Source: Thiotrichaceae bacterium (GTDB lineage Bacteria; Pseudomonadota; Gammaproteobacteria; Beggiatoales; Beggiatoaceae). Taken from it: a stretch of DNA of 48,678 nucleotides. Positions 27,226-35,752 of the stretch are shown in pieces. Numbering within the stretch: the stretch's first letter is position 1; each line of letters begins with the position of its first letter. The stretch spans positions 1-48,678 of the forward strand of contig JADGDF010000010.1 of NCBI GenBank assembly GCA_016745055.1, written 5' to 3'. The notes under the pieces were generated by a model. That model was given only the letters and a program-made list of their open reading frames with translations, ran no database searches and was not told where the DNA came from. A program made the position numbers and the translations under genes.

Positions 27226-28677
27226 ATGAATGAAGAACGTACTTCAATTCACGGCCAGTGGTCATCAAAATTTGCTTTTATTCTTGCGGCAACTGGATGC
27301 GCTGTTGGTTTAGGCAACATATGGAAGTTTCCTTATATCACAGGTGAAAATGGGGGTGGGGCTTTTGTCATTATCTATTTAATTTGTATTGTTTTGATGG
27401 GATTACCAGTGATGATAGCAGAAGTATTGCTAGGTCGACGGGGCAAACATAGTCCCATTAACTCTATGCGTTATATCGCACAAGAAGAAAGCGCATCTCG
27501 TTGGTGGCAACTCATTGGTTGGTCAGGTGTGGTGGCGGGTTTTATTATTCTATCTTATTATAGTGTGATTGCAGGTTGGTCCTTGGCCTATATTCCCATC
27601 ATGGCAGAAGGCACATTTAACGTAGTACAATCTCTGTCTTCTCCTGAGGCCGTTAAACAATTTGCCCAAAATAACTTTGCCACTCTAATTAGCAATCCCA
27701 TCACATTAATTGGCTGGCATACTGCATTTATGGCCGTGACCATAATCATGGTTTCAGGCGGTGTCAAAGGTGGGCTGGAACGCGCTGTCCAATTTATGAT
27801 GCCTGCTTTATTTGTATTATTATTGGTTTTATTAGGTTATGCGATTAGCACAGGTGATTACTTTATTAAGGGTGTTGAATTTTTATTCAGAGTTGATTTT
27901 GAAGCCCTTTTTTATCCTAATTGTACGCCAGATAGCTGCGAATTTAGTGGGAGAGGTGTACTTGTCGCCATGGGGCAAGCTTTTTTTACCTTAAGTTTAG
28001 GCATGGGATCAATCATGGTATACGGTGCCTATTTATCTCAAAAAACGTCTATTGCCAAAACCACAGCCGTTGTTGTTGCTGCTGATACGATGATAGCTAT
28101 TTTAGCAGGTTTGATCATATTCCCCATTGTCTTTAGCAATCAATTAGCCCCAGGTGCAGGCCCAGGTTTAGTTTTTCAAACGTTACCCATCGCCTTTGGC
28201 CAAATGCCTTGGGGAACGTTTTTTGGTACCTTATTTTTTATACTCTTAGCTTTTGCTGCTTGGAGTTCGTCTATTTCAATAGCAGAACCTGTTGTTTCTT
28301 GGCTTGTAGAAGCAACCTCATTAAGTCGGCGAGTACTTTGTATCTTTGTCGGTTTTTTAGCCTGGTTCATTGGTTTAATTACTGTATTTTCATTTAATAT
28401 TTGGAGTGAGGTAAAACCTTTATCAAACTTCACCATGTTTGAAAACAGTACCTTATTTGATTTGCTAGATTTCCTCACAGTCAATATTATGTTACCTTTG
28501 GGTGGGTTAGCCATGGCTATTTTTGTGGCCTGGGTAATGCGCTCACGTTCTGTTACTCAAGAATTAAAAACAACAGAAAGTAGTGTATTATATCGTCTTT
28601 GGTTATTTGCCTTACGTTTTATTACACCGTTGGGCGTTGGTTTAGTCTTTTTAAATGCAATTGGTGTTTTTTCGTGA
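27226..28677 (+). CDS. Neurotransmitter:sodium symporter family (NSS/SNF) transporter
   Basis: 483 residues, about 11-12 membrane helices. The TM1 signature GCAVGLGNIWKFPYITGENGG is nearly complete and carries Na+ and substrate contacts; TM6/TM8 regions (GQAFFTLSLGMGSIMVYGAY, then WSSSISIAEP) are also typical. It imports amino acids or related amines with Na+. The substrate cannot be assigned. The start has a weak GGTAAT upstream. Its last base is shared with the beginning of ratA (GTGA overlap), so it is translated as one unit with ratA-rnfH, an unusual combination. Confidence 0.92.
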   Translation: MNEERTSIHGQWSSKFAFILAATGCAVGLGNIWKFPYITGENGGGAFVIIYLICIVLMGLPVMIAEVLLGRRGKHSPINSMRYIAQEESASRWWQLIGWSGVVAGFIILSYYSVIAGWSLAYIPIMAEGTFNVVQSLSSPEAVKQFAQNNFATLISNPITLIGWHTAFMAVTIIMVSGGVKGGLERAVQFMMPALFVLLLVLLGYAISTGDYFIKGVEFLFRVDFEALFYPNCTPDSCEFSGRGVLVAMGQAFFTLSLGMGSIMVYGAYLSQKTSIAKTTAVVVAADTMIAILAGLIIFPIVFSNQLAPGAGPGLVFQTLPIAFGQMPWGTFFGTLFFILLAFAAWSSSISIAEPVVSWLVEATSLSRRVLCIFVGFLAWFIGLITVFSFNIWSEVKPLSNFTMFENSTLFDLLDFLTVNIMLPLGGLAMAIFVAWVMRSRSVTQELKTTESSVLYRLWLFALRFITPLGVGLVFLNAIGVFS

Positions 28678-29111
28678 AACGAATTCAAAAATCCGCTTTA
28701 GTGCCTTATTCTCCGGAAAAAATGTTTAATTTAGTCAACGATATTGAAAATTATCCCAAATTCCTCCCCTGGTGTAAAACTGCCAGTGTAATTACACGTA
28801 GTGATGAAAAAATTACAGCCTCTCTCGCAATGGGAGGCGCTGGATTGAAAAAATCATTTACGACTCAAAATACCCTGAAAACTAATGAATCAATTGACAT
28901 GAAATTAATTGAAGGCCCGTTTAGTCATTTACATGGCAAATGGGAATTTCAGCCACTTGGTGATTTAGGTTGTAAGATATTACTTAATATGGAATTTGAA
29001 ATTTCCAACAAATTACTGCGTCTGAGTTTAGAACCTGTTTTCACCAAAATCGTCAACACTTTAGTGGATGCTTTTGTACAACGAGCCAATAATCTATATG
29101 GAAAAACTTAA
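28674..29111 (+). CDS. ratA: RatA/Coq10-like START-domain protein
   Basis: 145 residues from GTG 28674, which overlaps the TGA of the symporter; a longer frame from 28599 is not needed. It matches the RatA/YfjG family: SALVPYSPEKMFNLVNDIENYPKFLPWC near the start, MGGAGLKKSFTTQN, and a C-terminal helix VNTLVDAFVQRANNLYG. The family binds ubiquinone-like lipids. E. coli RatA was proposed to block ribosome subunit joining, but a COQ10-like quinone role is also widely accepted. The ratA-rnfH pair, with overlapping ends, is conserved in gammaproteobacteria. Confidence 0.92.
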   Translation: MKRIQKSALVPYSPEKMFNLVNDIENYPKFLPWCKTASVITRSDEKITASLAMGGAGLKKSFTTQNTLKTNESIDMKLIEGPFSHLHGKWEFQPLGDLGCKILLNMEFEISNKLLRLSLEPVFTKIVNTLVDAFVQRANNLYGKT

Positions 29112-29418
29112 TACCATTAAAATTGAAGTAGCCTATGCTAAAGTAGATAAACAAGCCATTGTACATTTGACGATGCCGCTTGGCACAACTGCATTGCAGG
29201 CGATAGAAATTTCTAAAATGCTAGAACAATTTCCTGAAATCAACTGGGAAGTGAATAAAATTGGGATTTTCAGTAAACCTTGTCGTTTTGATACAGTTTT
29301 GAGAGAACAAGATCGCGTTGAAATTTATCGCCCACTGATTGCAGATCCAAAAGAAGTGAGAAAGCGGCGGGCAGCACAGAATGCACCTCCCAAACGTGAC
29401 TCAAAAGAAACGAGTTAA
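29098..29418 (+). CDS. rnfH: RnfH-family ubiquitin-like fold protein
   Basis: 106 residues from ATG 29098, overlapping ratA by 14 nt. RnfH motifs: IKIEVAYAKVDKQAIVHLTM, GTTALQAIEIS, IGIFSKPCRFDTVLREQDRVEIYRPLIADPKEVRKRRA (in parts). It has a beta-grasp fold of the ThiS/MoaD class without the C-terminal Gly-Gly. Its role is unclear; in some bacteria it is found with the Rnf electron-transport complex, but here it is in its commoner place after ratA. The Lys/Arg-rich tail is typical. Confidence 0.92.
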   Translation: MEKLNTIKIEVAYAKVDKQAIVHLTMPLGTTALQAIEISKMLEQFPEINWEVNKIGIFSKPCRFDTVLREQDRVEIYRPLIADPKEVRKRRAAQNAPPKRDSKETS

Positions 29419-29745
29419 ATACGTTATCATGTGGAGCATCTATTCGGCTTGTAAGTCATTAATTTTAAGTTCTTGAAAGTGCCAAAATTGAAGCCAAGTA
29501 GGTCAAGTTAGCGAAGCGTAACCCGACACCCTCATAAATCCTTGTTATTAATTTTAGTTATTTTAATATATTATTTTTACGATTAAATGCCTTGAAGATA
29601 AAAATTTAACGCAGTATAATCAAGCAATGTAGTAACCTGAATAAATTACTGTATTTCGTCTTACGTGCATTAAATTCCTGGTAACAAACCTGGAATACAT
29701 TTTCTCTCACAACGATATCATCGTTATGTCTGGAGGAAACACGTC
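29419..29745. other. 327-bp spacer upstream of the hydrogenase operon, with two repeat elements
   Basis: Two elements are visible. A 39-bp stretch (29451-29489) recurs at 39334-39372 with 35 identities. Directly after it, 29498-29528 holds a hairpin of the widespread form ggtcaagttagcgaagcgta...cgac: stem gtta/taac plus cg/cg around AAG, with an outer gtc/gac. The hybO promoter must lie in the remaining 200 bp, but I could not choose a -35/-10 pair. GGAGG at 29731-29735 serves hybO. Confidence 0.5.
29451..29489 (+). repeat. 39-bp dispersed repeat, copy 1
   Basis: Begins gtaagt and ends gaaagtgccaaaatt; 35 of 39 bases match bases 39334-39372 in the same orientation, and weaker similarity extends about 15 bp further upstream to gcatct. 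It lies between rnfH and the hydrogenase operon. Confidence 0.65.
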
Positions 29746-30876
29746 ATGAGAGAGCCACAAACTGATTTTGTGACACGCAGATTAGGTGTGTCGCGCCGTG
29801 ATTTTCTGAAATTTTGCACGGGCATAGCAGCGACAATGGGCTTGCCTGGCAGTGCAGCCTTAAGTTTAGCAGACACCATTGCTAACAGTGCCCAGCAAAA
29901 ACCCGTTGTCATTTGGTTGCATGGCCAAGAATGTACTGGCCCCACCGAAACCCTCCTACGCGCTGAACATCCTACCTTAGAACGACTCATTTTAGACATG
30001 ATTTCCCTGGAATATCACCAAACGTTGGATGCTGGGGCAGGTCATCATGTTGAGCAGGCGAAAGAAAAAGCCATTGCAGCCCACGCAGGTAAATATTTAC
30101 TAGTCATTGAAGGGTCTATTCCCACCAAAGATGGTGGCATCTACTGCAAAATTGCGGATAAAACCATGTTAGCGCATACCCAGGAAGCGGCTGAACATGC
30201 GGGCGCTATTATTGCGTTTGGTTCCTGTGCATCGTGGGGAGGTATACCATCGGCGGGCCCTAATCCAACAGGGGCTAAAGGCGCTTATGAAGTATTGCCA
30301 GGTAAAACCGTGGTCAATATTCCAGGTTGTCCTCCCAATCCTTATAATTTCTTAGCCACTGTGTTGCATTATGTGACCTTTGGTACACTGCCCGAATTGG
30401 ATGAAAAGAATCGTCCTAAATTTGCCTATGGTCGTTTGATTCATGAAAACTGTGAACGGCGTCCACATTTTGATGCGGGTCGTTTTGCCACAGAATTTGG
30501 AGATGAAGGTCATCGTCAGGGTTGGTGTTTGTATAAACTAGGTTGCAAAGGCCCTGAGACTTATGCCAATTGTCCTGCCGTTGAGTTTAATGATGTGGGG
30601 GGTGGGACGTGGCCCATTGGCGTAGGTCATCCGTGTTTTGGTTGTGTTGAAGAAGGTGTCGGTTTTACCAAACCTTTATTTAGTTTATCCACAGTCAAAA
30701 CGCATACTCCACCGAATGCTTTTCCTACCATTGAGCAACGTCAAGGTTCAGTCAAAATGACTGGGGGAGCTGCAGCATTAGCAGGCGCAGCCGTCGGTGC
30801 TGTGTTAGGAGCAACGGGCATAGCAATAGCGGCCAACAAAAAAACAACGTCAGATACGACTGAATCAGATAGTTAG
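29746..30876 (+). CDS. hybO: [NiFe] hydrogenase small subunit, Hyd-2 type (HybO)
   Basis: 376 residues. The Tat signal SRRDFLKFC (about residues 16-24) exports the folded subunit with HybC. Fe-S ligands by alignment with known small subunits: distal cluster His233, Cys236, Cys261, Cys267; medial cluster Cys276, Cys297, Cys300; proximal cluster Cys63, Cys161, Cys195. The fourth proximal ligand, expected in ECTGC, is Pro66 here (ECTGPTE; codon ccc at 29941-29943). A C-terminal hydrophobic helix (~residues 340-362, Ala/Gly-rich) anchors it in the membrane. The gene order small subunit-HybA-HybB-large subunit equals E. coli hybOABC. It carries electrons from the NiFe site toward HybA. Confidence 0.93.
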   Translation: MREPQTDFVTRRLGVSRRDFLKFCTGIAATMGLPGSAALSLADTIANSAQQKPVVIWLHGQECTGPTETLLRAEHPTLERLILDMISLEYHQTLDAGAGHHVEQAKEKAIAAHAGKYLLVIEGSIPTKDGGIYCKIADKTMLAHTQEAAEHAGAIIAFGSCASWGGIPSAGPNPTGAKGAYEVLPGKTVVNIPGCPPNPYNFLATVLHYVTFGTLPELDEKNRPKFAYGRLIHENCERRPHFDAGRFATEFGDEGHRQGWCLYKLGCKGPETYANCPAVEFNDVGGGTWPIGVGHPCFGCVEEGVGFTKPLFSLSTVKTHTPPNAFPTIEQRQGSVKMTGGAAALAGAAVGAVLGATGIAIAANKKTTSDTTESDS

Positions 30877-30887
30877 CGAGGTGGCAG

Positions 30888-31859
30888 ATGAAACGCAGAG
30901 ATTTTCTCAAAGCCACAGGCGCAACGCTTTTAGGAAGTGCAAGTTCGGTTGCGCAGGCTCGACCTAATTTAGAACCTGCACCAGAAGCTGTCGGCATGCT
31001 ATTTGACTCAACCTTGTGTGTTGGGTGCAAAGCCTGTGTCAGTAAGTGCAAAGAAGTCAATGGAATGCCTCCCGTGATTGAAGGTGATGCGGTTCAGTAT
31101 GATTCCGCGCGTGATTTATCGGGTGACACCTTAAATGTCATCAAGCTGTATCAAAATGGCCAGGCCAATCAAAAAGATCAGGAAGTTGATGGCTTCTGTT
31201 TTGAAAAACGCAGCTGTATGCACTGTGTTGATCCTGGTTGTGTCTCAGTCTGCCCTGTGACTGCGTTGCGCAGACATCCCAAAACTGGCATTATCAGTTA
31301 TCACGTCGATGCTTGCATTGGTTGTCGCAATTGCACCATGGGCTGTCCTTACAACGTCCCTCAATTTGAATACGACAATCCCTTTGGCCAAATCCGTAAA
31401 TGTGAAATGTGCAACCAAGCGGGTGTTGAGCGCATTGATCAAGGACAAATGACCGGTTGTGCAGAAGCGTGTCCTACGGGCGCAACGCTGTTTGGGACAC
31501 GTAATGAATTATTAATTGAAGCCAAACGCCGTTTAACCCTAAAACCGGGTGATATTTACAATTATCCCTGCGGTGATGTGAATCATCCCGACAGTTGGCA
31601 TGAACAGGAAGTTGCGGCTTATCAACCCCATATTTGGGGTGAAAAAGAAGCGGGAGGTACTAATGTATTGCACTTATCGGCTGTCCCGTTCGATAAATTA
31701 GGCATGCCACCGTTACCTGAGCGCTCTTATGCCTCCATTTCAGAAGGGGTACAACATACCTTATACAGTTATTTAGCCCTACCCGCAGCTGCTTTAGTAG
31801 GACTCTCTTACGTCGTGCACCGTAACACCCGCGACTCGGAAGGAGACTCTGATGAGTAA
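30888..31859 (+). CDS. hybA: Hydrogenase-2 electron-transfer ferredoxin subunit (HybA)
   Basis: 323 residues. It starts with a Tat signal (MKRRDFLKATGATLLG), then carries four [4Fe-4S] motifs: Cys44-47-50-54 (LCVGCKACVSKC), CMHCVDPGCVSVCP, CIGCRNCTMGCP and CEMC...GCAEACPTGA. A C-terminal transmembrane helix (LALPAAALVGLSYVV) anchors it on the periplasmic face. It passes electrons from HybO to HybB. GAGGTGGC precedes the ATG. The start follows the hybO stop by 11 nt, and the end overlaps hybB by 8 nt, so the four genes form one operon. Confidence 0.94.
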   Translation: MKRRDFLKATGATLLGSASSVAQARPNLEPAPEAVGMLFDSTLCVGCKACVSKCKEVNGMPPVIEGDAVQYDSARDLSGDTLNVIKLYQNGQANQKDQEVDGFCFEKRSCMHCVDPGCVSVCPVTALRRHPKTGIISYHVDACIGCRNCTMGCPYNVPQFEYDNPFGQIRKCEMCNQAGVERIDQGQMTGCAEACPTGATLFGTRNELLIEAKRRLTLKPGDIYNYPCGDVNHPDSWHEQEVAAYQPHIWGEKEAGGTNVLHLSAVPFDKLGMPPLPERSYASISEGVQHTLYSYLALPAAALVGLSYVVHRNTRDSEGDSDE

Positions 31860-33000
31860 TTATCAACCTACAGGTGGACGTTTGCTAACATTGCCCGTAG
31901 TGCTGCTTGCGGTCATTGCTGGCATTGGATTGTACTACCTTGGCCTACGTTTTGTTCATGGTTTAGGTGCGGTTACCCAACTTAATGGCGCGCATGCTTG
32001 GGGCATTTGGGTCGTTTATGATGTGGTCATTGGCACTGCTTTAGCCTGTGGCGGTTATGCGTTGGCCATTACCGTGTACGTACTGAACAAAGGTCAATAT
32101 CATCCTTTGATGCGAGGAGCACTCACTGCAAGCTTATTTGGTTATGCCCTGGGTGGATTGGGAGCATTTGTTGACATGGGTCGCTGGTGGGCATTTTACA
32201 ATATATTCCTGCCTTGGAACATGAATTTTAATTCCGTGATGTTAGAAGTTGGCCTCTGTGTCAGTGCCTACATTTTGGTATTGTTTATCGAATTTTCTCC
32301 AGTGTTATTCGATAAAATGGGCGCTCAAAAACTACGTAATGCCCTCAACAAGGTATTATTTTTATTCATTGCCTTGGGGGTGTTATTGCCTACCATGCAC
32401 CAATCTTCCTTAGGGTCTTTATTAATTGCTATGGGTTACAAAGTGGCGCCTTTATGGCAATCTTTGCACTTACAGCCCCTACTTGCTTTATTAACAGCCT
32501 TAACCATGGGATTCTCCATTGTCATTTTTGAGGCTTCTTTGGTCAATAGTGCTTTTCGTCGACACGAAGAAACACCTTTATTATCAGGACTTGGCAAAGC
32601 GATTGTCGGTTTATTAACCGTCTATTTAGTCATACGCTTTGTTGAAATTATCCTGCGTGACAAATTGGGATTGGTGTTGGCGTTTGATATGAATAGCGTA
32701 TTATTCTTGTTAGAAACAGCCCTATTTGTATTACCGCTAATCGTGTTACTTTCTCCCGCTAAACGGCGCAATGGTCGCTGGTTGCTCACAGCCGCACTAT
32801 CAATGTTACTGGCAGGCACACTGTACCGATTTAACGCATTTTTATTCACATTTAATCCAGGCCCAGGTTACAGTTATTTCCCTTCAGCACCAGAAGTTAT
32901 GGTCACGATTGGCATTATTGCTCTAGAAATCTTGGTATATCTTTTATTTGTGAAAATCCTCCCGATTTTGCCTGTAGAAGAAAAACAACAGTCCCATTGA
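31852..33000 (+). CDS. hybB: Hydrogenase-2 membrane subunit, NrfD family (HybB)
   Basis: 382 residues, about 10 membrane helices. NrfD/PsrC family features: LNGAHAWGIWVVYDV near the start (quinone-proximal helix), ALACGGYALAITVYV and RGALTASLFGYALGG. It contains no heme or cluster motif, and is the quinone-reducing (or proton-translocating) integral subunit linking periplasmic H2 oxidation to the quinone pool. GGAGACTCTG precedes the ATG inside hybA. It ends in TGA, 19 nt before hybC. Confidence 0.94.
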   Translation: MSNYQPTGGRLLTLPVVLLAVIAGIGLYYLGLRFVHGLGAVTQLNGAHAWGIWVVYDVVIGTALACGGYALAITVYVLNKGQYHPLMRGALTASLFGYALGGLGAFVDMGRWWAFYNIFLPWNMNFNSVMLEVGLCVSAYILVLFIEFSPVLFDKMGAQKLRNALNKVLFLFIALGVLLPTMHQSSLGSLLIAMGYKVAPLWQSLHLQPLLALLTALTMGFSIVIFEASLVNSAFRRHEETPLLSGLGKAIVGLLTVYLVIRFVEIILRDKLGLVLAFDMNSVLFLLETALFVLPLIVLLSPAKRRNGRWLLTAALSMLLAGTLYRFNAFLFTFNPGPGYSYFPSAPEVMVTIGIIALEILVYLLFVKILPILPVEEKQQSH

Positions 33001-33019
33001 GCACTAGGAGTGATGGCAT

Positions 33020-34723
33020 ATGGCAAAACGAATTACAATTGACCCAGTGACACGCATTGAAGGTCACCTGCGCATAGATGTTGAAACTGATAATGGTAAA
33101 GTCACCAAAGCTTGGTCTTCTGGGCAAATGTGGCGCGGTATTGAAACGATTTTGGTCGGACGTGATCCTAGAGAAGCCTGGATATTCGCGCAACGTTTCT
33201 GTGGTGTCTGTACCACAGTACATGCCATTACCTCGGTACGCACCGTCGAAAATGCTTTGGGATTGGAAGTACCCGTCAACGCACAATTAATCCGTAATAT
33301 TATTCAAACCGCGCATGCAATCCAAGATCATATTGTCCATTTTTACCACTTATCCGCAGTAGACTGGGTGGACGTAGTCTCTGCATTGGATGCTGATCCT
33401 AAAAAAGCCGCACAATTGGCAGAAAGTTTATCCGACTGGTCTTTAAATGGCCCACATGAAATGAAAGCGGTGCAGGAACGCTTAAAAACTTTTGTGCACG
33501 GTGGACAACTTGGCCCCTTTGCCACGGGGTATTGGGGACATCCGGCGATGAAATTATCGCCCGAAGTCAACCTCATGGCAGTGGCACATTATCTTCAAGC
33601 ATTAACCGTGCAAAATTATGCCAACAAAATTGTGGCCATTTTAGGGGGTAAATCACCACATATTCAAAATATGGCTGTCGGAGGCGTTAGCAACTCCATC
33701 AACTTGGACAGCCAATCCGTTCTGAATATGGAACGGTTAATGATGATTAAAGGTTGGATTGATAAATTAGAACATTTCGTCAAATCGGTGTACTTGGTCG
33801 ACGTTCCCGCGATTGCCGCATTTTATCTGGACTGGACACAGTATGGTGCTGGGGTTACCAATTATTTATCCGTTCCTGATTGTCCTCAAGACAGCAAAGG
33901 TACCGTGTTTGATTTGCCCGGGGGCTACATTGAAAATGCTGACCTAAGTACTTTTAAACCAATTAATACGCATGGCGACGATTATTTCCGTCAAGGCGTA
34001 ACAGAAAGTTCCAAACATGCCTGGTATACGGGAGAAGATGCGTTACATCCTTGGAATGGTACGACTGACCCGCAATACACAAATTTTCAAGATCAGGGGA
34101 GTTATTCTTGGATTAAAGCCCCTACGTTTTACGGTAAACGTGCGCAAGTGGGACCTTTAGCCAATGTGCTAGTTATGATGGCTGCCGGTCATGAACCAAC
34201 CAAAAAATACTTAAATCAAGCATTAGATACCTTAAAAACCATTTCAGGACAGAGTGATATTCCTTTAACTGCCTTACATTCCACGATTGGTCGTTATGCC
34301 GCGAGAGCAGTGCGTTGTGGGGTGATGATGGACACCTTGAAACAACAATGGCAAAAGCTGGTTGATAATATTGGGTCAGGGGATACAGATACCTTTAATT
34401 CTCCTCAGTTTCCCAAAGGTGAAATTCGAGGCTTTGGTTTCCATGAAGCACCCCGAGGGGCTTTATCTCATTGGGTAGTGATTGAAGACGGTAAAATTAA
34501 AAACTACCAAGCGGTTGTGCCTTCGACTTGGAATGCAGGCCCTCGTGATCAAAATGATATAGCGGGACCTTACGAGGCATCACTAGTAGACAACCCCATC
34601 GCTGATCCTGAACGCCCTTTGGAAGTCTTGCGTACTGTTCACTCCTTTGATCCTTGTATTGCTTGCGCAATTCATTTATTAGATACAGAAAATCAAGAAA
34701 TTATTAAAGTGAAAGCGCTTTGA
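33020..34723 (+). CDS. hybC: [NiFe] hydrogenase large subunit, Hyd-2 type (HybC)
   Basis: 567 residues; AGGAG precedes the ATG. It holds the NiFe(CN)2CO site. The L1 motif is RFCGVCTTVH (Cys61, Cys64, His68) and the L2 motif is DPCIACAIH (Cys546, Cys549, His552). Fifteen residues after His552 (LLDTENQEIIKVKAL) match the peptide removed by the HybD-type maturation protease, so the protein is made as a precursor. The subunit has no signal of its own and is carried through Tat by HybO. No hybD or hyp maturation genes are in the window; they must be elsewhere. It ends in TGA. Confidence 0.95.
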   Translation: MAKRITIDPVTRIEGHLRIDVETDNGKVTKAWSSGQMWRGIETILVGRDPREAWIFAQRFCGVCTTVHAITSVRTVENALGLEVPVNAQLIRNIIQTAHAIQDHIVHFYHLSAVDWVDVVSALDADPKKAAQLAESLSDWSLNGPHEMKAVQERLKTFVHGGQLGPFATGYWGHPAMKLSPEVNLMAVAHYLQALTVQNYANKIVAILGGKSPHIQNMAVGGVSNSINLDSQSVLNMERLMMIKGWIDKLEHFVKSVYLVDVPAIAAFYLDWTQYGAGVTNYLSVPDCPQDSKGTVFDLPGGYIENADLSTFKPINTHGDDYFRQGVTESSKHAWYTGEDALHPWNGTTDPQYTNFQDQGSYSWIKAPTFYGKRAQVGPLANVLVMMAAGHEPTKKYLNQALDTLKTISGQSDIPLTALHSTIGRYAARAVRCGVMMDTLKQQWQKLVDNIGSGDTDTFNSPQFPKGEIRGFGFHEAPRGALSHWVVIEDGKIKNYQAVVPSTWNAGPRDQNDIAGPYEASLVDNPIADPERPLEVLRTVHSFDPCIACAIHLLDTENQEIIKVKAL

Positions 34724-35141
34724 ATTTTATTTTATATTTAACTTTGGTCTTTGCTGTCAGTTTCCAATCCTGACAGTGGATGGGCTTGATGGTAAGTGTC
34801 CTGTGTCAAACTTTCATGTGACTAGTGATAATAATCTTGCTCTGGTTATCTCGTTTCCACGCACCTACGTCACTGCCATTAAGTTAAGCTCGTAGGAGTG
34901 CAAACTTTAGTTTGCACACGCAAGATAAATCTTGCACTCCAAACTGAAAAAATCCTTAACTTAATGGCAGTAACGCGCCTACGTGGGAATGCAGCCTATA
35001 CACACCTACATTGAGTATTAATTAGGAATAAGCCAATGCATTTTTGCCCCCGCGCATTAAAATTAGATAATTTGATGCTAACAAAGTAATTATGTTAATA
35101 TTAAATTTCTCACCAAAAGCAATAATAGGAAGGAGTGCTCT
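34724..35141. other. 418-bp spacer between hybC and fccA
   Basis: No gene is present. Just after hybC, ctgtcag/ctgacag (34754-34776) forms a 7-bp hairpin without a T-tract, a possible weak terminator. The centre is a nested palindromic element (34850-34995, listed separately). The 3' part contains TTGATG (35072) and TTAATA (35095) with 17-bp spacing, a weak sigma-70-like promoter candidate for fccA, and AAGGAG directly before the fccA start. Confidence 0.5.
34850..34995 (+). repeat. Nested palindromic elements: MITE-like insert inside a hairpin repeat
   Basis: The outer hairpin repeat is split into ctcgtttccacgcacctacgt (left, to 34870) and cctacgtgggaatgcag (right, from 34978). Between the halves lies an insert with perfect 16-bp inverted arms ctgccattaagttaag (34873-34888) and cttaacttaatggcag (34955-34970). 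Inside those arms are two further palindromes, gtgcaaact/agtttgcac (34898-34917) and gcaagat/atcttgc (34920-34935), which can also pair as one ggagtgcaa...ttgcactcc stem. CCTACGT flanks the insert directly on both sides (34864-34870, 34978-34984). Confidence 0.75.
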
Positions 35142-35735
35142 ATGACGTTAAAAGTAGCAAAGTACGCCCTGTTAATAAGTGGACTTGCATTAAGTAGTTC
35201 ACTTTTAGCAGATGAAATGGCACCTATGTTAGCGCAAACTTGCGTAGGTTGTCATGGACCCAACGGTTCAAGTGTTGGGCCTGCCACGCCAAGCATTGCA
35301 GGCACAGAAGAAGAAACATTTGTCGAATCTATGCAGGCTTATAAAAACGGTGACCGTCCCTCAACAATTATGGCGCGTATTGCAAAAGGCTATACAGATG
35401 AGGACTTTGTAGTCATGGCTAAGTATTTTTCTAGCCAAGAATTTATCCGTTATCCTCAAGAGACTGACAAGACTAAAGCTAATCGTGGTGAAAAATTACA
35501 TGATAAATACTGCGATAAGTGTCATGAAGACAATGGTTTTAAAGACGAGGATGGCTCTTCCATTTTAGCAGGCCAATGGCTACCTTATTTGCAATATAGC
35601 TTAGCTGACTACCATTCTGGCGAACGTGAAGCCACCAAAAAAATGCGTAAACGTATGAAAAAGATGGTTAAATCAGCAGGCGAAGGTAGTCTGGATGATG
35701 TCGCTCATTTTTATGCAAGCCAAACCAAGAAATAG
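35142..35735 (+). CDS. fccA: Diheme cytochrome c subunit of flavocytochrome c sulfide dehydrogenase
   Basis: 197 residues with a cleavable signal peptide (…LALSSSLLA). Two class I c-type heme sites: Cys34-x-x-Cys37-His38 ([10 protein letters not shown]) and Cys124-x-x-Cys127-His128 ([10 protein letters not shown]). Each half ends with a Met-containing segment of the cytochrome c4 type. The diheme form corresponds to the 21-kDa subunit of Allochromatium FccAB. It accepts electrons from FccB in the periplasm and passes them to cytochrome c. AAGGAG precedes the ATG by 7 nt; fccB follows after 17 nt, so the pair is an operon. Confidence 0.9.
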   Translation: MTLKVAKYALLISGLALSSSLLADEMAPMLAQTCVGCHGPNGSSVGPATPSIAGTEEETFVESMQAYKNGDRPSTIMARIAKGYTDEDFVVMAKYFSSQEFIRYPQETDKTKANRGEKLHDKYCDKCHEDNGFKDEDGSSILAGQWLPYLQYSLADYHSGEREATKKMRKRMKKMVKSAGEGSLDDVAHFYASQTKK

Positions 35736-35752
35736 GATGGAGGAAAACAAAT

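Noticed and set aside
28674-29418. ratA-rnfH as a toxin-antitoxin system.
   Set aside because: The pair is a conserved gammaproteobacterial housekeeping arrangement, and RnfH is not shown to be an antitoxin.
28674-34723. Reassignment of TGA to Trp, suggested by the interrupted genes.
   Set aside because: znuA, the symporter, hybB and hybC all end at TGA exactly where their conserved families end, and the symporter TGA overlaps the ratA start. TGA is a normal stop here.
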